The position numbers and the translations under genes were made by a program. A model generated the notes under the pieces. That model was given only the letters and a program-made list of their open reading frames with translations, was not told the DNA's origin and did no database searches. This document shows, in pieces, positions 24,793 to 33,826 of a stretch of 33,836 nucleotides of DNA. Location: contig JAILDK010000017.1 of the NCBI GenBank assembly GCA_024689485.1, positions 1-33,836 of the forward strand, written 5' to 3'. The first letter of the stretch is position 1. Every line of letters begins with the position of its first letter. This stretch comes from Fibrobacter sp. (GTDB lineage: Bacteria; Fibrobacterota; Fibrobacteria; Fibrobacterales; Fibrobacteraceae).

Positions 24793-26034
24793 ATGAAAAA
24801 AATCCGCTTTCACAGATGGCGATTGAAAACAGCATGCATCTTGGCATGGATGCTGGTTCTTTCGCTTTCTGCGCATGCGGGACATTTGAAGGCCTCCGGA
24901 GTTTCCGCGGGTGGTAGCGTCACACGCGATCTGCAACTGCGGGAATTCGGAATGGTCTTTCACCCGGGAGCCGATGGCTATCTCGGAGCGAATTTGCTTT
25001 ATTTCCCATTACCGAGCCAGTCTCAGCTGAGCACGGAATATGGAAAACACGAAGGCTACGTCCTTCGTGAAAACTTTGCCGGTTACTTTGCCGAAGAACT
25101 CGGAAAGAGCGGCTGGGATTTAGGCGTTCTCTGGTGGATTGAACGTCACGGCTGGGACAGTGAAGACTTTGCTGTTTTCCCCAACTATGGAAAATTTTCG
25201 CTCATTCGCAGCGTCCAGACGACGGGTCTTTCGATTGCCCGGCCGGATTTGAACTTGGGCGTTGCAGGCGGTATCCAGTACACGAATCCGGAATATGTCG
25301 GAAAGGTTTATGAACCGGAAACGGATACTTTGTACGAATGGGCTGCTGCGACCTGGGGACCGATTTCTGCCCAAACGAGCTTTCACCATTCAAGCTTTCG
25401 CCATGCACGTGTTTCGCTGAATCTGGAATCCAAAAAGGTTTTGGGCGGCAGGGAATCCGGCCCGCTGACCTATTTGCCGAATATCGATGTGGCAATTTAC
25501 GATCGGAATGGCGATGGGGAAGACTCGCTTCGCCTTTTCTGGGAGCAGAATTTGATTGCACAGCGTTTGTATGCAGAAGTGGCTGTGTATTTCCCGGATC
25601 CGGCTTTGCGTTTTGTGGCGCTTAAGTATTACCCGGATCCTTCGAAGGTGGTTTCGATCGACGTGACCTGCTACCGCAAGTCGAACGGTGATTTGCTGTG
25701 GGGCGGTGGCATTTCGATGCCTTTTGTCCGCGTCGCATACAATCATGCGGATGATATCGAAAATGTTTTCGGGCTACGCGGCACTTTTGTGTTGCAGTTC
25801 CATTTTGCAATCGAAAAGATTCGCGATACCTTTGTCGGTTTGAACGGTTCCAAGGCAACGCCGATGATGACGCGTGAAATCGATACCGATGATAATGTGA
25901 AGAAGCAGAGAAGGGAACAGCGCGAGCAGGAATTCAACGAGTCCCGTCGCAAGTCGAGCCTGCAGGAATCGTCTAAGACGAATTCCCCGCGAGAAATCAC
26001 GGCTACGGGAATTGTCCTGGAGAAGGCAAAATGA
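24793..26034 (+). CDS. Secreted beta-rich envelope protein of unknown function
   Basis: I do not recognise the family. The 413 residues start with a signal peptide cleaved near SAHA-G (about residue 29-30). A long series of beta strands rich in Tyr, Phe and Trp follows, which suits an outer-membrane or periplasmic beta structure. A DRNGDGED segment at 237-244 resembles a calcium-binding DxNxDG loop. The last ~50 residues are highly charged (KKQRREQREQEFNESRRK) and probably disordered or coiled. The gene follows DUF1015 by six bases and overlaps the next lipoprotein gene by ATGA, so the pair likely works together at the envelope. Confidence is high that it is a real secreted protein and low on its function. 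Confidence 0.78.
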   Translation: MKKIRFHRWRLKTACILAWMLVLSLSAHAGHLKASGVSAGGSVTRDLQLREFGMVFHPGADGYLGANLLYFPLPSQSQLSTEYGKHEGYVLRENFAGYFAEELGKSGWDLGVLWWIERHGWDSEDFAVFPNYGKFSLIRSVQTTGLSIARPDLNLGVAGGIQYTNPEYVGKVYEPETDTLYEWAAATWGPISAQTSFHHSSFRHARVSLNLESKKVLGGRESGPLTYLPNIDVAIYDRNGDGEDSLRLFWEQNLIAQRLYAEVAVYFPDPALRFVALKYYPDPSKVVSIDVTCYRKSNGDLLWGGGISMPFVRVAYNHADDIENVFGLRGTFVLQFHFAIEKIRDTFVGLNGSKATPMMTREIDTDDNVKKQRREQREQEFNESRRKSSLQESSKTNSPREITATGIVLEKAK

Positions 26035-26393
26035 AAAAGTGGATTCTCGCACTCGTTTCGACTGTATTCTTCATGCTTTCCGCCTGTACGCACCTCGTAT
26101 TGGATTCAACGGAGCGTTTGCAGGTAAAAAACCTTTCGGACCAGGATATTACAGATCTTTCGGTCGTCGGCAAAAGCGATACCATTGTCTGGATTCCGGA
26201 TACGGTCGCTCCAGGTGAACTTTCTTTTGTGCACGAACAGGATTTTGTCGGTTCGTTCCACATTATTTTCAAAACTCTGGATTCTACGGGTGCGTGGGAA
26301 ATCGTCGATATGGGGAAAATCGATTTTGACGGAGGCAGTGAACTCCTTAAAATTTCGAAAAAAGACGGCGAATGGGACCACGAATTCGAATAG
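26031..26393 (+). CDS. Small lipoprotein of unknown function
   Basis: A 120-residue lipoprotein. The signal peptide MKKWILALVSTVFFMLSAC has a lipobox with Cys19. The mature part is a small beta-rich domain (VKNLSDQDITDLSVVG...) and has a compact, possibly immunoglobulin-like strand pattern, but I cannot name a family. It overlaps the preceding secreted-protein gene by four bases and ends 31 bases before smc. A role alongside its upstream neighbour is the simplest reading. Confidence 0.8.
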   Translation: MKKWILALVSTVFFMLSACTHLVLDSTERLQVKNLSDQDITDLSVVGKSDTIVWIPDTVAPGELSFVHEQDFVGSFHIIFKTLDSTGAWEIVDMGKIDFDGGSELLKISKKDGEWDHEFE

Positions 26394-26424
26394 AATCTGT
26401 TTTAAAAGTTATTTTTGATCTAAC

Positions 26425-29400
26425 GTGAAAATTACCAAGTTAAAGATTTTCGGATTTAAGTCCTTCGCACAGCGTACGGAAATCACCTTTCCGGGCAATG
26501 GTCTAACTGCCGTTGTCGGACCTAACGGAGCGGGCAAGTCCAACATTGTGGACGCGATTCGTTGGGTGCTCGGTGAACAGCGCGCTTCTGTGCTCCGTAT
26601 GGACAAAATGCAGAGCGTGATCTTCTCCGGTACGGAAGAACGTGCCGCGATGAGCATTGCGGAAGTTTCCTTGGTAATCGACAACAGCAACGGCGATCTC
26701 GCTTCGGAATATTCGGAAGTGATGGTGACTCGCCGTGCACACCGCGACGGTCTTACGGAATACCTGATCAACAATCAGGAATGCCGCTTAAAAGACATCC
26801 AGAATTTGTTCTTTGACTCGGGCCTCGGTCTTGGCAACTATTCCCAAATGAACGAAACGATGATTCGTAACGTTCTTGCCGATAGCCCGGAATACCGCCG
26901 CACGCTTTTTGAAGAAGCTGCCGGCGTGAGTAAGTATAAAAAGCAGCGCAAAGAAACGATCAGCCAGCTCGAACGTGTCCGTAGCGACATGGAACGCGTG
27001 GAAGATAACTTGCGCCGCGAACGCCAAACGGTTCGCCAGTTCGAAAAACAGGTGGAAAAAGCGAAGGAATGGAAACGTCTTCGCACCCGTCTCCGCGAAC
27101 TGGACCTTTCGGTAAGCTTGGATCGCCACGAAGAAAACCGCCGCAATCTCGGCGTTTTGAACGAAGCGAAAACGCGCGTTTCGAGCGAACAGGAATCCGA
27201 CAAGACCCGCTTGACGGAACTCGATGCAAAAATCGCAGAACGTCAGCTCGCGATTGCAGGCGATGAAGAAAATCTTCGCGGTCTTGAAAACGAAGTTAAA
27301 AAGCAAGAAATCGCCCTGAACGATTTGAATAACGAGCTTACCCGCAATCGCGAACAGCAGGGAACTGCCGCGATGAACGTGCAGAAGTATCGCGACGAAA
27401 TCACCCAGGCGGAAAACAGCATTTCACAGCTCGAAGCCGAAAAGGCAAAGCTCGAAGAAAACCTGCAGTCCTTGGGCTCGGAAGACGCCATCTCGGAACA
27501 GGAAGCGGAACTTGCCCGCGAAGAAGAAGCTCTCCAGATTTTGACCGACACCGTGGACGATCTCCGCGAACAGTCGAGAACCCTTTCGGACCAGCGTATT
27601 GCAAGCCTGAACAAGGCAAACTCTCTTCGCAGCAAGTGGCAGCGCCAGGATGCGGAAGCGGACATGCTCCGCGTCAATATTGACAAGTGGAAAGAAGACC
27701 TCGCCGAGCTCGAACGCAAAAAGTCGGAAGTCGAAGAAACTTTAAAGACTTTTGAAGACGGCATCGAAAACGCGGAAAGAGATATCGAAAACTGTTCGGA
27801 ACGCAAGAGTGTCCAGGAAGAAGATATCGAAACCAAGAAGCAAGAGCTTTCTGCAATCGATGAAAAGATTTCGCAGGCGAAGAGCCATAAGGCGGGGCTT
27901 GAATCTCGAATCGAAGTCCTTCAGAATATGGATTCCGATGCGGGTTCCGGTGCCGATTATTTGGTGAATAGCCGCGCCTCTGAAGTCAAGGGCCTTCTCG
28001 GTTCCTTGATCGATGTCGAAGCGGAATATGCGAATGCCATTGAATTCGCTTTGGGACGTTCCCTGAATGCGGTCGTGGCGAATAGCCCATCTGCTTTGGA
28101 TGGTTTGCTTGATGCGTTGGATTCGGCCAATGCCGGTAATGCGATGCTCGCCTTTGCCAATGGATCTTCTGCGGTTCCGGAATTCCCGTCTAAGCCGGGA
28201 GTTATCGGTGTTGCTTCGAATTTTGTGAAGGCAGACGCTTCGGTGAAGCCGATTGTCGATCAGCTGCTTTCGCATACGATTTTGGTCGATAGCTTTGCTA
28301 CGGCGAAATCTTTGGCGGTGGAATTTGCAAATCAGGATTACTGGTTCCTTTCGACGGATGGACGTTATGTTTCGGCGTCGGGCCTTGTCTTTGGCGGTCG
28401 CGGTAAGAGCGAAGCGCCGGGCGTTCTCGCTCGCAAGGCGGAAGTCGATAAGGATTTGGCGGAACTCGATGCGTTGATTGCGGAAATCGACCGTTTGGAA
28501 GATGAACGCGAAAAGTCGAACGAACTTTTGGAAGAAGCCCGTTCCATGCTTTCGGAAACGGAAGAGTCCATTCGCGAAGCAAATGAAACGATTCGCTCGG
28601 GACAGGCCGCGAAGAAAATTCACCAGTCGATGCTTTCGGATACCGATCGTCGCATCGCTTCTTTGGAAGCCAATTTGCAGAATGCAGAACAGCGTATTCA
28701 GAAAGCGGAATCGGAACGCTCCGACGATGCGGAACTCGCCGAAGCCGAAGCGGAATCCTCTCGCTTGGAAGATGAATATGCGAAGGTGATGGAAATCCTC
28801 GAAGAAAAGGATCAGATTCGCAAGGACAAGGACGAAGACGTGCGAACTTTGCGCAGTCAGCTGGGTTCTGCCCAGTCGACGATGCAAGAAAGCCTCGCCC
28901 GTATCCGCTCCATAGGCGATCAGGTCAAGTTCTTTGACAACATCATTTCGAACCGCAAGAACGATATCGACAATATCGAATCCCACAAGGACGAACTCCT
29001 TTCCAAGGAAACGGAAATCGCCGATCGTATCCAGGTTCAGGATGCGGAACTGCGCAAAAAAGAAGAAGAACGCGATATCGCCCGCGAACATTATAATATT
29101 GTCGCCGGGGATATGAACGATTGGCGTTCGGAAGTGCGCCAGATTAACTCCAAGCTTTTGGAACGTTCAAACGATTTGAACGATTTGACCCTTCGCATCA
29201 GCACGCTCGGTCAGAACATTGACCGCATGCGTGAACGCATTTTTGCGGAATGGGAAGTGGACATTGACCATGCGGAAGATGTGACCCGCGTGGAATATGA
29301 AGAAAAGGAAGCGAAGAAGGAAATTTCTGAAATTCGCGTCCAGATCAAGAATTTGGGACCGGTCAATACCGAGATCATGGAAGACTTCGATGCGGAAAAG

Positions 29401-29976
29401 GCTCGCCTTGCCGAAGTCGAAAAGCAGTTCGATGACTTGGATAAGGCCCGCGCCTCTCTCGAACGTACCATTACAAAGCTCGACGGTATTGCGCGCGACC
29501 GCTTCCTCAGCACGTTCCGCAATATCCAAAAGAACTTCCAGGATGTGTTCAGCCGCATCATGATCAACGGTGAAGCGAAGCTCACTTTGCAGGAAGGCGT
29601 CGACCCGCTCGAAGCCGCGATCGAAGTGAACGCTCGACCGACCGGTAAGAAGATGCGCGGCGTGACCGCCCTTTCGGGTGGTGAACGTGCGCTGACGGCG
29701 GTCTCGCTCCTGTTCGCCATTTACATGGAAAAGCCTTCGCCGTACTGCGTTCTGGACGAAGTTGACGGTCCGTTGGATGACGCAAACATCGGCCGCTTTA
29801 TGGAACTCCTGCGTCACTTCTCGAACCAGACCCAGTTCATTCTGGTGACGCATAACAAGCGTACCATGGCTGCGGCAGACATGCTTTACGGTGTGACTCA
29901 GGAAATCAAGGGTATTTCCCGTATTGCATCGGTCAAGCTCGACGATGCAGTGGCATTGGAATTGCACAGAACCTAA
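26425..29976 (+). CDS. smc: Chromosome segregation ATPase SMC
   Basis: A 1183-residue condensin subunit that folds and segregates the chromosome. The N-terminal head has Walker A GPNGAGKSN (32-40). Two long coiled coils flank a hinge around 515-650 (DYLVNSRASEVKGLLGSLI begins it). The C-terminal head has LSGGERALTAV, Walker B YCVLDEVDGPLDDANI and the switch His in LVTHNK. Full length for the family and uninterrupted. It starts with GTG at 26425, where the family's usual MKITKLKIFGFKSF begins, but no ribosome site is visible. No scpA or scpB partner is in the window. A strong terminator follows. Confidence 0.98.
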   Translation: MKITKLKIFGFKSFAQRTEITFPGNGLTAVVGPNGAGKSNIVDAIRWVLGEQRASVLRMDKMQSVIFSGTEERAAMSIAEVSLVIDNSNGDLASEYSEVMVTRRAHRDGLTEYLINNQECRLKDIQNLFFDSGLGLGNYSQMNETMIRNVLADSPEYRRTLFEEAAGVSKYKKQRKETISQLERVRSDMERVEDNLRRERQTVRQFEKQVEKAKEWKRLRTRLRELDLSVSLDRHEENRRNLGVLNEAKTRVSSEQESDKTRLTELDAKIAERQLAIAGDEENLRGLENEVKKQEIALNDLNNELTRNREQQGTAAMNVQKYRDEITQAENSISQLEAEKAKLEENLQSLGSEDAISEQEAELAREEEALQILTDTVDDLREQSRTLSDQRIASLNKANSLRSKWQRQDAEADMLRVNIDKWKEDLAELERKKSEVEETLKTFEDGIENAERDIENCSERKSVQEEDIETKKQELSAIDEKISQAKSHKAGLESRIEVLQNMDSDAGSGADYLVNSRASEVKGLLGSLIDVEAEYANAIEFALGRSLNAVVANSPSALDGLLDALDSANAGNAMLAFANGSSAVPEFPSKPGVIGVASNFVKADASVKPIVDQLLSHTILVDSFATAKSLAVEFANQDYWFLSTDGRYVSASGLVFGGRGKSEAPGVLARKAEVDKDLAELDALIAEIDRLEDEREKSNELLEEARSMLSETEESIREANETIRSGQAAKKIHQSMLSDTDRRIASLEANLQNAEQRIQKAESERSDDAELAEAEAESSRLEDEYAKVMEILEEKDQIRKDKDEDVRTLRSQLGSAQSTMQESLARIRSIGDQVKFFDNIISNRKNDIDNIESHKDELLSKETEIADRIQVQDAELRKKEEERDIAREHYNIVAGDMNDWRSEVRQINSKLLERSNDLNDLTLRISTLGQNIDRMRERIFAEWEVDIDHAEDVTRVEYEEKEAKKEISEIRVQIKNLGPVNTEIMEDFDAEKARLAEVEKQFDDLDKARASLERTITKLDGIARDRFLSTFRNIQKNFQDVFSRIMINGEAKLTLQEGVDPLEAAIEVNARPTGKKMRGVTALSGGERALTAVSLLFAIYMEKPSPYCVLDEVDGPLDDANIGRFMELLRHFSNQTQFILVTHNKRTMAAADMLYGVTQEIKGISRIASVKLDDAVALELHRT

Positions 29977-30005
29977 GAGCTGTTTTCAATTCTGTTTCAA
30001 AAGCC

Positions 30006-30032
30006 AAAGGCGCGAAGTTTCGCGCCTTTTTT
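30006..30032 (+). terminator. Rho-independent terminator of smc
   Basis: GGCGCGAA (30009-30016) pairs with TTCGCGCC (30019-30026), with a tight loop and six T from 30027. It is a textbook hairpin directly after smc. Confidence 0.95.
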
Positions 30033-30059
30033 GATAGGGGATAGGCTTTTTGAAATAAA

Positions 30060-30090
30060 AAAAAGACCCGGAGTTCATCCGAGTCTTTTT
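30060..30090 (-). terminator. Rho-independent terminator of the initiator tRNA gene
   Basis: On the minus strand, AAAAAGAC-T-CGGA pairs with TCCG-G-GTCTTTTT around a five-base loop, with a U-G wobble that is a C/A mismatch on the plus strand. A long T run follows. It sits three bases beyond the tRNA 3' end. Confidence 0.88.
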
Positions 30091-30092
30091 AG

Positions 30093-30166
<74 letters not shown>

Positions 30167-30197
30167 TCGAGTGGGTACCGTTACCAGTACAGCACCA

Positions 30198-30226
30198 TAT
30201 ATAGTAATTAAGTTTTCCCTTGTCAA
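30198..30226 (-). promoter_or_regulatory. Consensus-like promoter of the initiator tRNA
   Basis: On the minus strand a perfect TTGACA (30226-30221) and TATATA (30203-30198) are separated by exactly 17 bases. The predicted start near 30191 leaves a leader of about 25 bases before the tRNA. This is the best promoter in the window. Confidence 0.88.
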
Positions 30227-30252
30227 GGGTGAAGCGGGGATAAAGCTTTGAT

Positions 30253-31410
30253 TTAGACGTATTTCTGCAGAATATGCTTTGATGATACAAAGTAATCGAT
30301 GCCGCTTGCGAGAGTGACAAATGTAATCACGCCCATCACGATCTGCGGAAGCGTTGCCCACACGGCTTTGAATCCTTCGATTTGCTGAATCGGATCGAGT
30401 GCGCAAACGAGAATCGTTACAATGCCGATGCCCTGCAAAGCGGTCTTCCATTTACCGCTACGGCGAGCCGGCATAATCAAGCCTTCTGCGGCGGCGAGAG
30501 TGCGGAGCGTTTCCACGCTGGCTTCTCGGAAGTAAATCAGCGCAACCATCCACACCGGAGCGTAACCCGTAGCGATGAAGCACATGAAAATCGTCATGTT
30601 CGAAATCTTGTCGCTGAACGGATCCAGGTATTTGCCAAGGGTCGAAACTTCGCCCCATTTGCGGGCGAGATGTCCGTCCAAGTAGTCGGTCAGCATAAAG
30701 CCAAGAACCATCACCAGGGCGAGAACCTTGAAAACGATATGGTTGTCTTCGTAATTCAGATTGTTGTCGTAGAAGAACACCCAGAGGAAGAACGGGGTCA
30801 GCACAATGCGCGTCATCGTGAGCTGGCTTGCAATCGAAAGCGGCTTACGGTGGGCCGGGTCGCGGTAGAACCAGTACAAAAATTCCACAGAGGCGGCGCT
30901 CATCATCAAAATGCTCGCGACCATGAAAATCTGCTGGTAACGTTCGAGTCCCAGAATGTACACGAGCATCGTCGCATTGATCGCTACAGCGGAAATCTTA
31001 GACCAGGCGTGGCGACCGGGAACCTTTTTCCCTTCGCGGATCACAGAAAGGCTCAGCAGGGAATGCGCAATCACGCGCCCGAGCAAACAGGCGCAGCCGA
31101 CGGCGAGCAAAATTTCAAAATCGCCATCCAGGAAAAAGTCTCGCAGTAAAACGCTTGTCATCACCGTGACCGAGAGAATGCCTTCGATGACATTCAGCCA
31201 CAGCTGATAATAAGGTTCTTCGAATTCTTGAACGCGAAGCTGCCAGTTGTTGAGCCAGGTCAGGATCAGCACAACCAACGTCAGCATCGCCGCTGTATAA
31301 TTATGCTGGGTCCAGATTGTTGCAATCAGGGGAATAAAAAGGGCCGCTCTGAAAATTCGCCAGGCACGACCGCGCAGGCGCAGACTCAACAACTTCTTTT
31401 TAAGAGGCAT
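30253..31410 (-). CDS. CDP-alcohol phosphatidyltransferase with duplicated, degenerate N-terminal half (PgsA-like)
   Basis: A 385-residue integral membrane enzyme that transfers a phosphatidyl group from CDP-diacylglycerol to an alcohol such as glycerol-3-phosphate. The full catalytic motif lies in the C-terminal half: D242, D245-G246, A249-R250, G259, D263 and D267 in TDYLDGHLAR...YLDPFSD. Family members are usually about 180-200 residues. The N-terminal ~185 residues here also align with the same fold at offsets of 180-191 residues, but the catalytic Asp positions are Thr/Asn/Glu (see findings). I start at 31410 because GGAGGAAG lies just upstream inside recN; the longer frame is recN antiparallel noise. 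It overlaps recN by 11 bases. The alcohol substrate is not certain. Confidence 0.88.
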   Translation of the reverse strand: MPLKKKLLSLRLRGRAWRIFRAALFIPLIATIWTQHNYTAAMLTLVVLILTWLNNWQLRVQEFEEPYYQLWLNVIEGILSVTVMTSVLLRDFFLDGDFEILLAVGCACLLGRVIAHSLLSLSVIREGKKVPGRHAWSKISAVAINATMLVYILGLERYQQIFMVASILMMSAASVEFLYWFYRDPAHRKPLSIASQLTMTRIVLTPFFLWVFFYDNNLNYEDNHIVFKVLALVMVLGFMLTDYLDGHLARKWGEVSTLGKYLDPFSDKISNMTIFMCFIATGYAPVWMVALIYFREASVETLRTLAAAEGLIMPARRSGKWKTALQGIGIVTILVCALDPIQQIEGFKAVWATLPQIVMGVITFVTLASGIDYFVSSKHILQKYV

Positions 31411-33061
31411 TCGCTTCCTCCAGTAATTCCTTTGCATGGGCAAGCGAGGTGGGGGACTTGGCGTCTCCGAGCATTCTCGCAATTTCCACGATTCTCTCGT
31501 TATATGATAACAATTTCACATTCGAAATAGTACGGGCTTCGCCATTTTCATGTTTTTCCACGGCCAGGTGAGACTGGGCGCGGCATGCGACCTGTTGAAG
31601 GTGCGTAATGGCGAGAACCTGATGGTACTTTCCGATGTTGCGGAGGGCTTCTCCGACGTTGTTGCCGATTTCACCGCTAATGCCGGAGTCCACTTCGTCA
31701 AAGACGAGGACCGGAACGTGATCCTGTTCGGCCATCACCGATTTGAAGGCGAGAAGCACACGGGAAAGTTCACCGCCCGAAACGGCAACACGGAGGGGCT
31801 TTTGACCTTCGCCGAGGTTCGGCGCCATGCAGAACTCCACACGGTCCTTCCCAGTTGCGGAATAGGCTTCTTCGGTAATGTCCGTGTTGAACGTAGCCTT
31901 GGGCATGCCGAGGGAATGCAGAACTTCGGCGACTTTGGCGTCGAGGGTCTGCTTGCCGGTTTTGCGCTTTTCGGAAAGGGCGCTTGCGGCAACGGCGAGC
32001 TTTTCTTCCGCTTTTTGGATGTTTTTACGGATTTCGGCGAGATCCGCGTCCAGGTTTTCAAGGCTTTCGAGTTCCTGCTTGCGGCGGGCGTAAAGATCGA
32101 TCAGTCCCGCTTCATCGGTGCGGTATTTGCGCTTTAAACGCTGAATTTGTGCAAGACGCGTATTGGCGCGGTCGAGTTCCGCCGGATCGAGCTCCGAGGA
32201 TTCTTCGGCTTCGCGGAGAGCGTCTTCGATGAAGGAAAGCGAGTCGTAGGCGTCGCCGAGCTTGACAGCCCATTCTTCCATTTCGGGAAGCTTGGACGAG
32301 AACTGGCGAATCTTGGACTGGAAAACTTCGAACTGCGAAAGGAGTCCGTTTTCACCGTCAAAGAGTTTGCTCAGCTCTTCGATCGCATGCATTTTCGCTT
32401 CGGACTTGGAAGCGGCGGAAGTCTTTTCTTCGAGTTCCGCTTCTTCGCCGGCGCGGAGTTTTGCCTTTTCCAGTTCATTTTTTTGGAAAGTCAAAAATTC
32501 CTTTTGTTCGGCGAGGTTGCGAGCGTTTTCTTCGGTCTTTTCGAGCTCTTCCTTGAGCTTGTTCCATGTGGTCCAAGTTTCACTGTAGGCGGCGAGTTCC
32601 GGTTCGCATTCGCAGTAATCGTCCAAAAGCTTGAGCTGGGTGCGCAGATCGCGCAACAGAAGCTGATCGCTTTGACCGTGCATCTGGATCAAAGTTTCGC
32701 CGAGGTCTTGGAGCGTACCCTGTTTGATGATAACGCCGTTAACGCGGGTACGGTTTTTGCCGCCCGAAAGAATTTCGCGCTGAATAACGAGTTCATCGTC
32801 TGCGTCGATTTCTTCCGCGGCAAGAATCTTTTTCGCTTCGGCATTGTCCGAAATATCGAAAGTCGCTTCGACTGTCGCTTTATCGGCTCCGTGGCGAATC
32901 ATCGTCGGGAGGGTCTTTCCGCCGACGACCACGCGCAAGGCGCCCATGAGGACGGATTTACCTGCGCCGGTTTCGCCGGTAATGGCGGAGAAGCCCGTTC
33001 CAAATTGGACCTGGGTTTCTTCGATGAGAGCAAAATTACGGATCGTCAGCTGTTCTAGCAT
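31400..33061 (-). CDS. recN: DNA repair protein RecN
   Basis: A 553-residue SMC-like ATPase that acts at double-strand breaks in recombinational repair. The N-terminal head carries Walker A GETGAGKS (29-36). A coiled-coil middle follows (about 155-370), shorter than in SMC, as is normal for RecN. The C-terminal head has VSGGELSR, Walker B VPVLVFDEVDSGISG and ITHLQQVA. Length fits the family. The ATG at 33061 follows GGGA by about five bases and lies 15 bases after trmB. The gene overlaps the phosphatidyltransferase start, forming a trmB-recN-phosphatidyltransferase run. No LexA-type operator could be identified by eye. Confidence 0.97.
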   Translation of the reverse strand: MLEQLTIRNFALIEETQVQFGTGFSAITGETGAGKSVLMGALRVVVGGKTLPTMIRHGADKATVEATFDISDNAEAKKILAAEEIDADDELVIQREILSGGKNRTRVNGVIIKQGTLQDLGETLIQMHGQSDQLLLRDLRTQLKLLDDYCECEPELAAYSETWTTWNKLKEELEKTEENARNLAEQKEFLTFQKNELEKAKLRAGEEAELEEKTSAASKSEAKMHAIEELSKLFDGENGLLSQFEVFQSKIRQFSSKLPEMEEWAVKLGDAYDSLSFIEDALREAEESSELDPAELDRANTRLAQIQRLKRKYRTDEAGLIDLYARRKQELESLENLDADLAEIRKNIQKAEEKLAVAASALSEKRKTGKQTLDAKVAEVLHSLGMPKATFNTDITEEAYSATGKDRVEFCMAPNLGEGQKPLRVAVSGGELSRVLLAFKSVMAEQDHVPVLVFDEVDSGISGEIGNNVGEALRNIGKYHQVLAITHLQQVACRAQSHLAVEKHENGEARTISNVKLLSYNERIVEIARMLGDAKSPTSLAHAKELLEEANAS

Positions 33062-33076
33062 AAGTCCCGTTTTGAA

Positions 33077-33826
33077 TTAGGCCTTGTCAAACTCAATGAT
33101 ACTACGGTAGATCGGGCGGCCTTCCAACCGATACTTCTTTTCAAAATTCGTCATGATCCCTTCTGTCGGAAGGGCTGTGTTGCGTTCAATGACCTTGCAA
33201 CCCTGGAAGTTGTCAAAGACTTCGAGTGCGACTTCGTTGTATTCCTTGTGGTCCGTGCCCCAGTAGAAGATGCGCTTGCCCGGCTTCAGCACGCGGGCGA
33301 CTTCGACGAGGAATTCTTCGCGGAGAAGGCGGTTCTTGTGGTGACGTTCCTTCGGCCACGGATCCGGGAAGTACATGTGGAATGCGTCCACGGTATTGCT
33401 CTGCACGCGGTCGCGGAGGAAGTAGAAAACGTCGCCACGGAGCATGGCCGTGTTGGCGTCTAGCTTGTTGCGCATCATGCGGTCTGCGGCGTAACGAGCC
33501 CAGGTCAGATCCCATTCGCTTCCCATGATGAAATAGTCCGGATGCTTTTTGCCGTATTCCACGAGGAATCCGCCCTTGCCGGAACCGATTTCAATTTCGA
33601 TGTGGTCGTTGTGCGTCGGGAAGATTTCCGTCCAATCCAGCGGATGCTTGTCCGGCTGGTTGTCTTCGGTCTGGATCGGCTTGCGCGTACCCGGAATATG
33701 ACGGTGAACAAAGTGCCACATGCAAGGCAAAGCTTTGTCCTGGTTCAGGTCGCGGTAAAATTCAGGAATGATGATTTCCTTCTTTGCCTTCGGGGTTTCT
33801 TCCATGTTTTCCATTTCGTTACTCAT
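33077..33826 (-). CDS. trmB: tRNA (guanine-46-N7)-methyltransferase
   Basis: A SAM-dependent enzyme of about 249 residues that makes m7G46 in the variable loop of tRNAs. The SAM site reads EIEIGSGKGGFL, and the family signature YFPDPWPKERHHKNRL is complete. A conserved TNFEKKYRLEGRPIY closes the protein. The first ~55 residues are an acidic extension without family homology. I chose ATG 33826 because AAGGTG lies three bases upstream. A GTG at 33832 is possible and would add two residues. The window ends four bases beyond that, so the promoter is not seen. It is the first visible gene of the recN run. Confidence 0.95.
   Translation of the reverse strand: MSNEMENMEETPKAKKEIIIPEFYRDLNQDKALPCMWHFVHRHIPGTRKPIQTEDNQPDKHPLDWTEIFPTHNDHIEIEIGSGKGGFLVEYGKKHPDYFIMGSEWDLTWARYAADRMMRNKLDANTAMLRGDVFYFLRDRVQSNTVDAFHMYFPDPWPKERHHKNRLLREEFLVEVARVLKPGKRIFYWGTDHKEYNEVALEVFDNFQGCKVIERNTALPTEGIMTNFEKKYRLEGRPIYRSIIEFDKA

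Noticed and set aside
22918-24963. A 681-codon open frame on the minus strand opposite the DUF2062-DUF1015 gene
   Set aside because: It crosses a gene boundary, has low-complexity composition and no domain. It is a codon-bias shadow.
27742-29091. A 449-codon open frame opposite the coiled coil of smc
   Set aside because: The GAA/GAT-rich coiled coil leaves few stops on the other strand. The translation has no domain features.
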